NCBI RefSeq assembly: GCF_030148435.1
Contig: NZ_JASBTN010000024.1
Coordinates: 1-64,000, forward strand
Direction of reading: 5' to 3'
Source: Aliiroseovarius sp.
Lineage (GTDB): Bacteria; Pseudomonadota; Alphaproteobacteria; Rhodobacterales; Rhodobacteraceae
Length of the DNA stretch: 64,000 nucleotides
Shown here: positions 8,060 through 15,901 of the stretch, in pieces
Position numbering within the stretch: position 1 is the first letter of the stretch
Layout: the number at the start of each line of letters is the position of its first letter
Notes under the pieces: generated by a model
Database searches by the model: none
The model's input: the letters and a program-made list of their open reading frames with translations, nothing else
What the model was told of the DNA's origin: nothing
Translations under genes and position numbers: made by a program

Positions 8060-8410
8060 TCAGGAATGGAGTCGCGGAGGCGGGATTGTCGAAAGGGGTT
8101 TCCTGCCCTCGCGTTGAAGGGAGGCAACCGGCACGGCCTTCTGCCTGACATACACCGGTTCCGGGAAAACCGGTGACATGAGGAAAGCGTTGGCGGTAAA
8201 GCAATCCAGCGCCGGGTCGCAGTGCCCGGTGATCTCCGCAGACCGATCACCGTGATATTCTGCGATCACAAGGGAGAATTCGGAGCTCTGGGTTTCATGA
8301 GCGCCCGAAGTCGCGCGGGCAGATTCGGGAAACACTCCGATGATCACGAACAGGCCGATGACAGCAACGAAGAGAAGTCGAATCGAAAAAGACCCGCGCG
8401 TTGCCCGCAT
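8060..8410 (-). CDS. Hypothetical exported protein
   Basis: A 116-residue protein of unknown function. The N-terminus is a signal peptide (IRLLFVAVIGLFVIIG, cleavage near ARA). The mature part has two cysteines in HCDPALDCF and ends in a proline- and arginine-rich tail. I recognise no domain. The ATG at 8410 overlaps the stop of the upstream cytochrome gene (TGATG), so it is translationally coupled within the copper operon. The two cysteines in a periplasmic protein may form a disulfide or bind metal. Confidence 0.7.
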   Translation of the reverse strand: MRATRGSFSIRLLFVAVIGLFVIIGVFPESARATSGAHETQSSEFSLVIAEYHGDRSAEITGHCDPALDCFTANAFLMSPVFPEPVYVRQKAVPVASLQREGRKPLSTIPPPRLHS

Positions 8411-8868
8411 CAATTGATCCCGTTCGCGCGCTGCAATTCACGTACATAGCGGGCGATGTATTGAACGTCCCCGCGCGTCAGGCCAGGAACCGGAGGCATG
8501 TTTCCAAAATTCCAATGGTGCGCAACAACGCCGCTTTGTGCAGCACGCTGAAACGCCTCGTCGGAATGGTGGCCGGGTTCGTAGATCTTGAGCACCAGAG
8601 GCGGAGCCACCCCGTTCTGGCCCGCCGCGTTTTGACCGTGACACGCGGCGCATTTGGCCTCGAAGATCCCCTTCCCGATGGTTCCGTCCGGGGTCAGGCT
8701 TGCGGGCAGGATTACCTGCTTGATCGGATCACCCATGGCAATGCCGCTGGTGTCGGGGGGCTCCATGGAGTGCCCTTGCTGTGCCGCCCGGGGCTGAAAT
8801 GCCTGCCACCCGGCGACGGCAACCCCCGCCAGCAATACGCCACCGACAAAAAGTCCCCAATTGCTCAT
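8410..8868 (-). CDS. Membrane-anchored monoheme cytochrome c
   Basis: A 152-residue class I cytochrome c. A single N-terminal transmembrane segment (residues 5-23) probably stays as an anchor. The heme site is CAACH (C73, C76, H77) and NMPPVPGL supplies the likely axial Met near M124. His residues are frequent before the heme site and in HHWNFGNM. It follows the L,D-transpeptidase by 36 bases and overlaps the next gene by one base. It is one of four cytochromes c in this operon and may pass electrons between the multicopper oxidase and the respiratory chain. That role is inferred. Confidence 0.9.
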   Translation of the reverse strand: MSNWGLFVGGVLLAGVAVAGWQAFQPRAAQQGHSMEPPDTSGIAMGDPIKQVILPASLTPDGTIGKGIFEAKCAACHGQNAAGQNGVAPPLVLKIYEPGHHSDEAFQRAAQSGVVAHHWNFGNMPPVPGLTRGDVQYIARYVRELQRANGIN

Positions 8869-8904
8869 GTTCTCATCCTCTGGGTTGAGTGGGTCACACT
8901 ATTC

Positions 8905-9486
8905 TCAGATCAGCTTGACCTGTGCGCCAACCGGAACACGGTCATAGACTTCTTCGATCTGAACATTGTAAAGGCCGATGCAGCCGTTGGAAGACCGGCG
9001 GCCGATCTTGCGCGTGTCCTGGGTGCCGTGAAAGCGATAATACTGCCAGGAAAGGTAAAGGGCACGTGTCCCGAGCGGGTTGGCCGGATCTCCGCCCTTG
9101 ATATAGGCTGGCCACTCGGGATTGCGCTTGCGCATGGCCGGGGTCGGCGCCCAACCCGGGTTCTTTCGTTTCTCCACGACTTCGGTATAGCCACGACGCG
9201 TCAGCTCGTCGCTCAACGGCACCGAGGTCGGATAGATCCGCATCTCGCCATCCGCGGTCCAGTGTTGAAGAACCTTGGTGTTGGTATCGGAAAGAAGGAT
9301 GCCCCGTCCCAGCCTGTCGAAATGGTCCTGCCATTGGTGCAGGACGAAGGAAGATATGTTGCGGCGCACGATCGGCTCGTCGATATTCGACGGAACCTCC
9401 TGGGCCCGGACAATCGCCGGGGTTGCCAAATAGGCCGTCGCTCCGGCCATCATCATGCGTCTGTTGATCGCGTACTTGCCTGCCAT
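8905..9486 (-). CDS. L,D-transpeptidase (YkuD family), exported
   Basis: A 193-residue YkuD-fold enzyme expected to form 3-3 cross-links in peptidoglycan or to attach proteins to it. It has a Tat-like signal (NRRMMMAGATAYLATPAIVRA). The catalytic motif region is HGT (H153) followed by RSSNGCIGLYN with the nucleophile C169. The more common Arg after GC[IV] is Gly here, as in some other members. The ATG at 9486 has GGAGAG upstream and is preferred to an in-frame start at 9555. It is the first gene of the leftward copper operon. A second member lies at 12632. Copper is known to inhibit L,D-transpeptidases in E. coli, so a copy in this island may be a copper-tolerant replacement. Confidence 0.92.
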   Translation of the reverse strand: MAGKYAINRRMMMAGATAYLATPAIVRAQEVPSNIDEPIVRRNISSFVLHQWQDHFDRLGRGILLSDTNTKVLQHWTADGEMRIYPTSVPLSDELTRRGYTEVVEKRKNPGWAPTPAMRKRNPEWPAYIKGGDPANPLGTRALYLSWQYYRFHGTQDTRKIGRRSSNGCIGLYNVQIEEVYDRVPVGAQVKLI

Positions 9487-9574
9487 GTCGCCTCTCCGTT
9501 TTGGTATCGGGCGGATTTGCCAATGCTTACTGGCCCGAAGCGGTGATAGCATCAACCGTTTTCAGGTCCAATAA

Positions 9575-9591
9575 TTGTATCGAAATGTATC
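9575..9591 (+). promoter_or_regulatory. Candidate response-regulator box (direct repeat)
   Basis: TTGTATC-N3-ATGTATC: two half-sites spaced 10 bp apart, as expected for OmpR/PhoB-family regulators. The box ends one base before the TTGACC -35 at 9593 and lies between two divergent copper operons. The same pattern occurs next to the response-regulator gene (20471-20487 and 20502-20518). Confidence 0.5.
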
Positions 9592-9592
9592 C

Positions 9593-9622
9593 TTGACCTT
9601 TGCCAATATGGGGGCTGCATAT
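9593..9622 (+). promoter_or_regulatory. Promoter of the DUF2933/DsbD set
   Basis: TTGACC (9593-9598) and GCATAT (9617-9622) are separated by 18 bp, or CATATG by 19 bp. The long spacer recalls MerR-type promoters, and the adjoining direct repeat points to activation by a two-component regulator. The start codon follows 28 bases later. Confidence 0.45.
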
Positions 9623-9650
9623 GGGGACACATTCTGCAAGGGAACTGCCG

Positions 9651-9968
9651 ATGTACGACGATAACGAAACCCAAGCCGACCCGAAACCCAAATCCGGTCA
9701 CAGTGGTGCGCATCTGGCCATGATGGCCTGCTGCGTTATCATGCTGGTGCCTGTTGCAGGCTTTTTCCTTGCCGGCGGCAAGCTCGGCGCGAGCAGCGCC
9801 AACCTGATCGCCTTCGCCCCGTTGCTTCTGTGTGTGGGGTTGCATTTCGTGATGCACAAGTTCATGGGTAAAAGCTGCCATTCCACTGACAAAAAAGAAG
9901 AAAACACGACGGATGAACAACCGGTCCAGGACGTGGCATCGACGGTGCCAAGCGTAAGTCGGGGCTGA
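9651..9968 (+). CDS. DUF2933-like small membrane protein
   Basis: A 105-residue protein with two predicted transmembrane segments (about 23-41 and 53-68). Cys and His residues cluster at the membrane edges: CC at 27-28, CVGLHFVMHKFMGKSCH near 61-77, and GHSGAH before the first segment. This resembles the DUF2933 family, small membrane proteins common in metal-resistance loci, with no established function. The ATG at 9651 has AAGGGA upstream. It starts a rightward set with a lipoprotein and a DsbD-type protein. Metal binding is inferred from the His/Cys content. Confidence 0.75.
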   Translation: MYDDNETQADPKPKSGHSGAHLAMMACCVIMLVPVAGFFLAGGKLGASSANLIAFAPLLLCVGLHFVMHKFMGKSCHSTDKKEENTTDEQPVQDVASTVPSVSRG

Positions 9969-9972
9969 AACT

Positions 9973-10224
9973 ATGGCAAGGGTCCGCGCCATCCCGGTTC
10001 TTCTTGCCGGAGGAATACTCAGCGGATGTGCAACGGTCCCCAGGCAGTGCGAGATACCGGACCAGACAAGCTATGCTTTCAATGGGACAACCGTCACCGC
10101 CCCGGAGGGTTGCAGGTTTGTCGGCGGAGAATCCGGCGCCGTTCGGACGCTTTCCTGCGAGGACGGGCGACAGGGTCTGGCAATTGCCGACGTAGCGGGT
10201 GTCTCCATCCCGCCCGGTTCGTGA
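9973..10224 (+). CDS. Small lipoprotein, function unknown
   Basis: An 83-residue protein with a lipoprotein signal (VLLAGGILSGC, lipidated C19). The mature part has three further cysteines (RQCEIP, EGCRF, LSCEDG). I recognise no domain. It starts four bases after the DUF2933-like gene and is probably co-transcribed with it and with the DsbD-type gene. The cysteines could be substrates for that reductase or bind metal. Confidence 0.75.
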   Translation: MARVRAIPVLLAGGILSGCATVPRQCEIPDQTSYAFNGTTVTAPEGCRFVGGESGAVRTLSCEDGRQGLAIADVAGVSIPPGS

Positions 10225-10267
10225 TGCCTTGGCTGGCGTCCCGACACACATAAAGGTAGAAACGGCC

Positions 10268-12403
10268 ATGAAGTGCTTCTTTCACCGCGCAGGTATGATC
10301 CTGACATTCGTGCTCGCCTGGGTGCTGTTCAACTCCGGGAGCGGTCTCGCGGCATCTTCGGAGGAATTCACGTCAAAGCCCGTCGCGGCGAGGATCATTA
10401 CGGCCCAGGACGGGGTTCCGCCCGGCGCCGAGACGCTGTCGGCAGGGCTCAGCCTGAAGCTCGCGGACGGCTGGAAGACCTATTGGCGTTCACCGGGCGA
10501 AGTCGGCATTCCGCCCAAAATCGACTGGGCCGGCTCCGAAAATGTTGCCGATGTCGAGATGCTCTGGCCGGCGCCCGAGCGGTTCACGGCCTTTGGAATC
10601 GAGAACTTCGGCTACCACGAAGAGGTCGTCTTCCCGCTGAATATCACGCTGGAGGAACCCGGCAAACCCGTTGATCTGGCGGGCGCGGTCAAGTTGCTGG
10701 TCTGCTCGGAAGTCTGCGTGCCACAGAACTTCGATCTGTCCCTTTCGCTGCCCCTGGGAACGTCGATCGACAGCCTGTCAGCCGGTCGCATCAGCGATTT
10801 TCTCGCACGCGTGCCCCTTGAAGGGGATCAGACCGGGATCACCAGGGCCATCGCCTCGGTGGATGTAGATCAGACCGCCCTCACCCTCGAAATGGAAAGC
10901 ACGACCGCCTTCGAAGCGCCGGATGTCTTTGCCGAACTTGGCGAGGGTACGGCCCTGGGCAAGCCCGACATTCGCCTCGGGGATGGAGGCCGTCGCCTTT
11001 GGGCACAGATCCCGATCCTGACCGTGCTCGAGGAAAAGTATCATGACCCGGTCCTGACGGTGACGGACGGACCCGGGCGGGCGCTGACCCTGACGCCACA
11101 GCTGGATCCCGTCCCGCCAAAGCCGCCGTTCAATCTGGAACAGCTGGTGCCCGGACTGGACCAGCTGGCCTGGATTGCGATCATCGCCTTTCTGGGCGGG
11201 ATGATCCTGAATATTATGCCCTGTGTGCTGCCGGTTCTTTCGATAAAACTGTCGTCCGCAATCAAGGCGCACGGCCGCGATACCGGATCCGTGCGCCGCG
11301 GTTTTCTGGTCGCCGCAGCCGGGGTCATGGTTTTCATGTGGGCTTTGGCCGCCATTCTCTTTGTCCTGCAACAGTTCGGTTTCGCGGTTGGCTGGGGCCT
11401 TCAGTTCCAGAACCCGATTTTCCTGACCCTGATGTTCCTGGTTCTGGCGGTGTTTTCCGCAAACCTGTTCGGCTTGTTCGAGTTTCGCCTGCCTTCCGGT
11501 CTGCAGTCGCGGCTTGCCGGTGCGGGCGGATCGTCCGGCTACGGGGCCGATTTTGCGACCGGCTTCTTCGGCGCGGTTCTCGCCACCCCGTGTTCCGCCC
11601 CGTTCCTCGGGACGGCAATCGCCTTTGCTCTGGCCGGACGCGGTGTCGATATCCTGATCGTGTTCACTGCCCTTGGTCTGGGGCTGGCAGCCCCCTACCT
11701 GTTGGTTGCCGCCTTACCGCGGCTTGTCACGCTGCTGCCCAAACCCGGCCGCTGGATGATCTGGCTGAAACTGGTTTTGGGTTTGCTTCTTCTCGGGACG
11801 TCCCTGTGGCTGGCGTGGGTCCTGGTCGGGGTTGCCGGCCCTCAGGCGGCCGCTGCCGTTATCGGTTCCACATTCATCCTGATGGTGATCCTGAGCTCCC
11901 GGCCGTCCCCTTCCCTCATGCGCCGGGCGTCCGTGCTTCTGTTCATCGCGCTCCCGCTGCTTTCTGCCGCCTATCTGTCGCGTACCGCTCAACCCGCACA
12001 GTCGATTGCGGACAGCGTGATAAACTGGGTCGTGTTTGACCGTGGAGATATCGCCAGAAGGGTCTCGCGCGGGGAGGTGGTGTTCCTTGATGTTACCGCC
12101 GACTGGTGCCTGACCTGCAAGGCGAACAAGGCGCTGGTCCTGGAACGCGATCCTGTTCTGACCGCCCTGCGCGGCGATCGAACCGTGGCCATGCAGGCGG
12201 ACTGGACCCAACCCGATGAGCGCATTGCACGTTTTCTGGAAGCGAACAACCGCTACGGTATTCCGTTCAATGCGGTGTACGGCCCCGGAGCACCGAACGG
12301 CATCGTCCTGTCTGAAATCCTGTCTTCACAGGAAGTACTGGCGGCCCTGGAGACCGCGCGCGGATCCGGTGTGCAATCCAGCACGCTTTCGCTCGGACAG
12401 TGA
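10268..12403 (+). CDS. DsbD/ScsB-type transmembrane protein-disulfide reductase
   Basis: A 711-residue protein that moves reducing equivalents from cytosolic thioredoxin to periplasmic partners. It has a signal peptide (to about residue 30), then a large periplasmic domain with CSEVC (C146, C150). The transmembrane DsbD core has NIMPCVLPVL (C319) and ATPCSAPF, and the C-terminal thioredoxin-like domain carries ADWCLTCK near residue 620. The long N-terminal part and WKTYWRSPGEVGIPP match ScsB (suppressor of copper sensitivity) better than classical DsbD. The ATG at 10268, with AAGG upstream, gives the signal peptide and is preferred to an in-frame start at 10199. Its likely partner is the Com1/ScsC-like protein at 4337. 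Confidence 0.93.
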   Translation: MKCFFHRAGMILTFVLAWVLFNSGSGLAASSEEFTSKPVAARIITAQDGVPPGAETLSAGLSLKLADGWKTYWRSPGEVGIPPKIDWAGSENVADVEMLWPAPERFTAFGIENFGYHEEVVFPLNITLEEPGKPVDLAGAVKLLVCSEVCVPQNFDLSLSLPLGTSIDSLSAGRISDFLARVPLEGDQTGITRAIASVDVDQTALTLEMESTTAFEAPDVFAELGEGTALGKPDIRLGDGGRRLWAQIPILTVLEEKYHDPVLTVTDGPGRALTLTPQLDPVPPKPPFNLEQLVPGLDQLAWIAIIAFLGGMILNIMPCVLPVLSIKLSSAIKAHGRDTGSVRRGFLVAAAGVMVFMWALAAILFVLQQFGFAVGWGLQFQNPIFLTLMFLVLAVFSANLFGLFEFRLPSGLQSRLAGAGGSSGYGADFATGFFGAVLATPCSAPFLGTAIAFALAGRGVDILIVFTALGLGLAAPYLLVAALPRLVTLLPKPGRWMIWLKLVLGLLLLGTSLWLAWVLVGVAGPQAAAAVIGSTFILMVILSSRPSPSLMRRASVLLFIALPLLSAAYLSRTAQPAQSIADSVINWVVFDRGDIARRVSRGEVVFLDVTADWCLTCKANKALVLERDPVLTALRGDRTVAMQADWTQPDERIARFLEANNRYGIPFNAVYGPGAPNGIVLSEILSSQEVLAALETARGSGVQSSTLSLGQ

Positions 12404-12631
12404 AACCGAAGGGCGGTGCCAATATGGACGAGGCGGTATCGGGCGGTTTCAAGCCTACCGACACGGCACCTGCACAGATCTTTTCCAAGGCTTCAGGCCG
12501 TGCAAATATGCCATCATCGGATGTCTACCTGCCCGATTCACAAGGATGTGAGCCACTTGTGACGAATTCAGTCGTATCATGGCAGAACTGCCTCAACCAT
12601 TTGAATGATAAGAAGTGAGGATCTTATACCC

Positions 12632-13297
12632 ATGCTGACCAGACGCCATTTCGTAACCACCGCGACTGCGCTTTTCTCTGCGCCGCTCCCAATGGCCCTC
12701 CAGGCGGCGCCAGTATCCAACAGATCGATGTGGTCGACCTGGGATGCCCAGGTGACTCCGGAAAACTATGATCCGGCCACGTCAAATCCCTGGGGGTTGA
12801 ACCCGCGCTTCCTGCCGCGCCTGGTCGAGGCAAACCCCGACCTGATCCCGGGAGACATCCACGTCGATGCGGTCGCGAGATACCTGTATCACGTCCGCGA
12901 TGACGGCACCGCGATGCGTTATGGCGTGGCGATTGCGCGCGGAAACCTGTACGAACCCGGAACCTATACGATCAGGCGCAAGACAAAATGGCCCACCTGG
13001 ACGCCGACGGCTGCGATGATCAAACGGGATCCGGAGCTTTACGAAGAGCATGCTGAAGGCGTGGACGGCGGCCCCACGAACCCGCTGGGATCGCGCGCCT
13101 TTTATCTGTTTGTAGGCAACCGGGACACCTATTTGCGCATCCACGGATCCCCCGCGCCCCAGTCGATCGGCGGGCGGGCCAGCTCGGGCTGCGTTCGCAT
13201 GGTCATGGCGCACATCATCGACCTCTACGAGTTTGTCTCGATAGGGTCGACGGCCTACCTTTATCCCCCGGAAGACGCGATTGCACCCCACAGCTGA
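12632..13297 (+). CDS. Second exported L,D-transpeptidase (YkuD family)
   Basis: A 221-residue YkuD enzyme with a Tat-like start (TRRHFVTTATALFSAPLP). The catalytic region is HGSPAPQSIGGRASSGCVRM with H171 and nucleophile C187, including the usual Arg after GCV. It shares NPLGSRAFYL and the general layout with the copy at 8905, so the two are paralogues, but the identity is modest. It lies about 230 bases after the DsbD-type gene, so it may have its own promoter. Two such enzymes inside one copper island is unusual and suggests cell-wall maintenance during metal stress. Confidence 0.92.
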   Translation: MLTRRHFVTTATALFSAPLPMALQAAPVSNRSMWSTWDAQVTPENYDPATSNPWGLNPRFLPRLVEANPDLIPGDIHVDAVARYLYHVRDDGTAMRYGVAIARGNLYEPGTYTIRRKTKWPTWTPTAAMIKRDPELYEEHAEGVDGGPTNPLGSRAFYLFVGNRDTYLRIHGSPAPQSIGGRASSGCVRMVMAHIIDLYEFVSIGSTAYLYPPEDAIAPHS

Positions 13298-13324
13298 CCA
13301 TGGGGTGCGGGCCGGGAGCTACGT

Positions 13325-13636
13325 TCAGCTTGACGTGCTCCCGGTGCTCCCGGTGCCCTCGACCTCGGCGCGCTGAGTGCAGATCGGTCGTCCGCGTTTC
13401 GATCGGAGCGGCAGGAAGGTTGTCTCCACCGGCCCAACGTGACGGTAGACGTAGCACCCGTCCTCCGGGTCAATCCGAACCGCCGTCAAATCCTGATTTG
13501 GGGCAACGATCTCCAGCACCGGTTCAGGCAGCTCCATGATAAAGCCGCCGGACATGCTCCCTGCCCCATTCTCGAAATTCTGGCATGAAGCGAGAACTAT
13601 TCCCGCTCCAACCACGATTGCAGTCTTATTCACCAT
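13325..13636 (-). CDS. Small lipoprotein, function unknown
   Basis: A 103-residue protein with a lipoprotein signal (IVVGAGIVLASC, lipidated C18). The mature part has a GGFIMELPEPV stretch and a conserved-looking core (EDGCYVYRHVGPVETTFLPL) with two more cysteines. The tail is Ser/Thr/Gly-rich. I recognise no domain. It is the last gene of the leftward operon that starts with the response regulator, 62 bases after ccmI. Confidence 0.75.
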   Translation of the reverse strand: MVNKTAIVVGAGIVLASCQNFENGAGSMSGGFIMELPEPVLEIVAPNQDLTAVRIDPEDGCYVYRHVGPVETTFLPLRSKRGRPICTQRAEVEGTGSTGSTSS

Positions 13637-13698
13637 TCGCTACTTTCCCTCCTGAGCCGTCCAACACGAGACCAACCTGGCCTGCTTCCCACCATTGC

Positions 13699-14859
13699 CT
13701 ATTTTTCCATCTCTGACAATGCCTTAGCGACGGCATCACGCCGCGGGTCGTCCGGGCTGAGCGACGCCAGCAATGTCTCGGCCTGCTTCAGGGCAGAGAC
13801 GGCGTTGGCCTCTTCGCCCAGAACCGAATAGGCGTTCGCCAATCGCAACCAGCCATCCAGATCCTCCGGGTTCTCCTCCAACCGGACGGCCAAACGGTCC
13901 ACCATGGAACGGATGAACTCGGCCCGATCCTCTACGCTCATTTCACCGGCTGCCGCGACGTCTGCGGCCGTCGGGCCCGCCCCTGCGCCACCAACCTCAG
14001 CGAAGTCAGCAACGGTCACGGCATCACGCCCCAGCTTTTCCCCGATCTGGTTGGCCTGGGCGATGAACGTATCCATCCAGGGTGCATAACCCGGTGCCCC
14101 ATTCAGCATGGACAGCAGCAGATCATGCGCCGTGGCTTCCTCGCCTCTTTGGGCCAATGCCATGGATTTGTAGAAGGACCCGGCCAGGTTGTCCGGATCC
14201 AGTTCGACCGCGCGGTCGATTGCTGCCTCCGCCCTGGGTGTCACGATGCCCTGTTCGGCACTGATCAAAGCCTCCGCAAGCATCGAAAACGTCGCAGACC
14301 TCGCATCCTCGCGCGCCGTGACGGTTTCATAGGCGGCAATGGCCCGCTCGTACTCGCCCAGGCGGTAAAGGGTCTGTCCCAGCAGCTCCCAGCCTTCCGA
14401 TGCGCCCCCATCCGGTTCGGCCATCAACCGCGCGTAGAGCTTTTCAGTCAGATCATAGATTTTCTGCTGCTCGGCGCGCTCGGCTTGCCTGTCCGCGTAG
14501 GCGAGGCTTGAAATCTCAGGTGAGCCCATGAGCATATAGTATCCGATCGCCAGGACCGGGACGAACAGACCGGCGGCCAACATCAAGCCGTTCCCCTTCC
14601 CGGTGGCCGCAGTCTCCTCCGCCGGGGACCGCCTGGACGCCGCCAGGATACGACGTTTGATTTCCAGTTTCGCGGCAGTGGCCTCCGACGCCGAAATGAG
14701 CTTTCGGTCGAGGTCACGCTGCACCTCATTCAACTGATCAATTAGAACTGCGGGCGTGGTATCGGCCGCAACCGGCGCGCCATGTCCCCCTCTGATCAGG
14801 GGAAACACGACAAAGCCGACGGCGATCACCAGCAGCAGGCCCATCCATGCGAAGATCAT
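13699..14859 (-). CDS. ccmI: Cytochrome c maturation protein CcmI
   Basis: A 386-residue apocytochrome chaperone of the System I heme lyase. It has a first transmembrane segment at residues 4-22, a cytosolic loop with a leucine-zipper-like region (VLIDQLNEVQRDLDRKLISA), a second transmembrane segment near 95-113, then a periplasmic TPR domain (GWELLGQTLYRLGEYERAI and later repeats) that binds the C-terminus of apocytochromes. The ATG at 14859 overlaps the ccmH stop codon (ATGA). Here it belongs to a ccmFGHI set in the same operon as a two-component system. ccmABCDE are not in the window. Confidence 0.92.
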   Translation of the reverse strand: MIFAWMGLLLVIAVGFVVFPLIRGGHGAPVAADTTPAVLIDQLNEVQRDLDRKLISASEATAAKLEIKRRILAASRRSPAEETAATGKGNGLMLAAGLFVPVLAIGYYMLMGSPEISSLAYADRQAERAEQQKIYDLTEKLYARLMAEPDGGASEGWELLGQTLYRLGEYERAIAAYETVTAREDARSATFSMLAEALISAEQGIVTPRAEAAIDRAVELDPDNLAGSFYKSMALAQRGEEATAHDLLLSMLNGAPGYAPWMDTFIAQANQIGEKLGRDAVTVADFAEVGGAGAGPTAADVAAAGEMSVEDRAEFIRSMVDRLAVRLEENPEDLDGWLRLANAYSVLGEEANAVSALKQAETLLASLSPDDPRRDAVAKALSEMEK

Positions 14860-15335
14860 GAGATATCTCCCGATTTCTGTTGTTTGATGAACTGTTTGAT
14901 TTCCTGTTCCTCGGTGTCGCTCAAGGCCGTCACCTCGGATTTCTTCCGTCGGCCGATCACGGTCGCGCCTCCAATGCCCAGGGCTGCCAGCAGCAGGGCC
15001 ACCGGCGCCAGCCACAGAACATAGGTCTTTCCGTTGAGAGGGGGCTTCAACAGGACATAGTCCCCATAGCGTGCCCGGATGAAGTCGACAGCTTCTTTGT
15101 CGCTGTCCCCCGCCACCAGACGTTCGCGGAGCAGAATTCGCAGATCACGCGCCACACCGGCATTGGAACTGTCGATATCCTGGTTGAGGCACACCACGCA
15201 GCGAAGCCCCTTCGATATTTCACGCGCCCTTGCCTCCAAAACGGGATCATCGAGCATTTCATCCGGCTCGACCGCAAGTGCGGGCAGCGGCAGCGCAAGC
15301 GCCAGAACAAGGCTCAAAACGAAGTTCCGCAACAT
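14856..15335 (-). CDS. ccmH: Cytochrome c maturation protein CcmH (CcmL)
   Basis: A 159-residue membrane-anchored thiol oxidoreductase that reduces apocytochrome heme-binding cysteines or resolves mixed disulfides. The signal peptide is LVLALALPLPALA. The active site is LRCVVCLNQDI, where the usual Gln after CxxC (CxxCQNQ) is Leu. A single transmembrane helix (VLWLAPVALLLAALGIG) follows, then a charged C-terminal tail. The start used here, ATG 15335, overlaps the ccmG stop (TGATG), with an alternative GTG at 15338. Confidence 0.94.
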   Translation of the reverse strand: MLRNFVLSLVLALALPLPALAVEPDEMLDDPVLEARAREISKGLRCVVCLNQDIDSSNAGVARDLRILLRERLVAGDSDKEAVDFIRARYGDYVLLKPPLNGKTYVLWLAPVALLLAALGIGGATVIGRRKKSEVTALSDTEEQEIKQFIKQQKSGDIS

Positions 15336-15898
15336 CACACACCCTCCTGTTTCAGAGCACCGGCCTGGGTCAGCGCCTCGCGGAATTTCGCGACGGCCAC
15401 CTCACCCACAACCGGGCCCACGTAGCGATAGAGGACCGTTCCATCCGTTCCCACGATGAAAGTTTCCGGCACGCCGGAAAGGCCCCATTCGATCCCGGCA
15501 CGCCCCGACAGGTCGGATCCGATCCGGGCATATGGGTTGCCGAGTTCGGCAAGCCAACGCGCCGCATCATCCGGCTCGTCCTTGTAGTTGATGCCGAACA
15601 GCACAATGCCATCACGCTCCACAAGGCTGGTCAGAACCGCGTGTTCCGCGCGACATGGCACGCACCAGGACGCAAAGACATTCACGACGACCGGTGTCTC
15701 GTTTCCAACGAGGTCCGCGCGCGACAACCCGGGGGTTTCAAGTCCGGCCACCGGCTCCAGAGCGAACTCGGGCGCAGGCTGCGAGATCAGAACGGAGGGA
15801 ACTTCGTTCGGATCCCGTTCGGGGTTCAACCCCCAAAGGAAGAAGCCCCCGAACACCACGGCCACCAGAAGCGGCAGCAAAGCCAACATGCGTGTCAT
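15335..15898 (-). CDS. ccmG: Thiol:disulfide interchange protein CcmG/DsbE
   Basis: A 187-residue periplasmic thioredoxin tethered by an N-terminal helix (MLALLPLLVAVVFGGFFLWG). It keeps apocytochrome CxxCH thiols reduced. The active site is FASWCVPCR, and GVPETFIV is the characteristic cis-Pro loop of this family. It starts three bases after the ccmF stop codon and overlaps ccmH by one base. In the copper context its job may be to protect thiols in apocytochromes that copper would oxidise. Confidence 0.95.
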   Translation of the reverse strand: MTRMLALLPLLVAVVFGGFFLWGLNPERDPNEVPSVLISQPAPEFALEPVAGLETPGLSRADLVGNETPVVVNVFASWCVPCRAEHAVLTSLVERDGIVLFGINYKDEPDDAARWLAELGNPYARIGSDLSGRAGIEWGLSGVPETFIVGTDGTVLYRYVGPVVGEVAVAKFREALTQAGALKQEGV

Positions 15899-15901
15899 GA
15901 T

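Noticed and set aside
9001-9060. Gly in place of the usual Arg after the catalytic GC[IV] of the first L,D-transpeptidase, as a sign of inactivation
   Set aside because: The catalytic Cys and His are intact, and other family members also have NGCIG, so the enzyme is probably active.
12400-12618. A 72-codon frame that starts with GTG at the DsbD-type stop codon
   Set aside because: Codon use is weak, with many A/T third positions, there is no domain, and it ends just before the transpeptidase leader. It could be real, but support is too thin.
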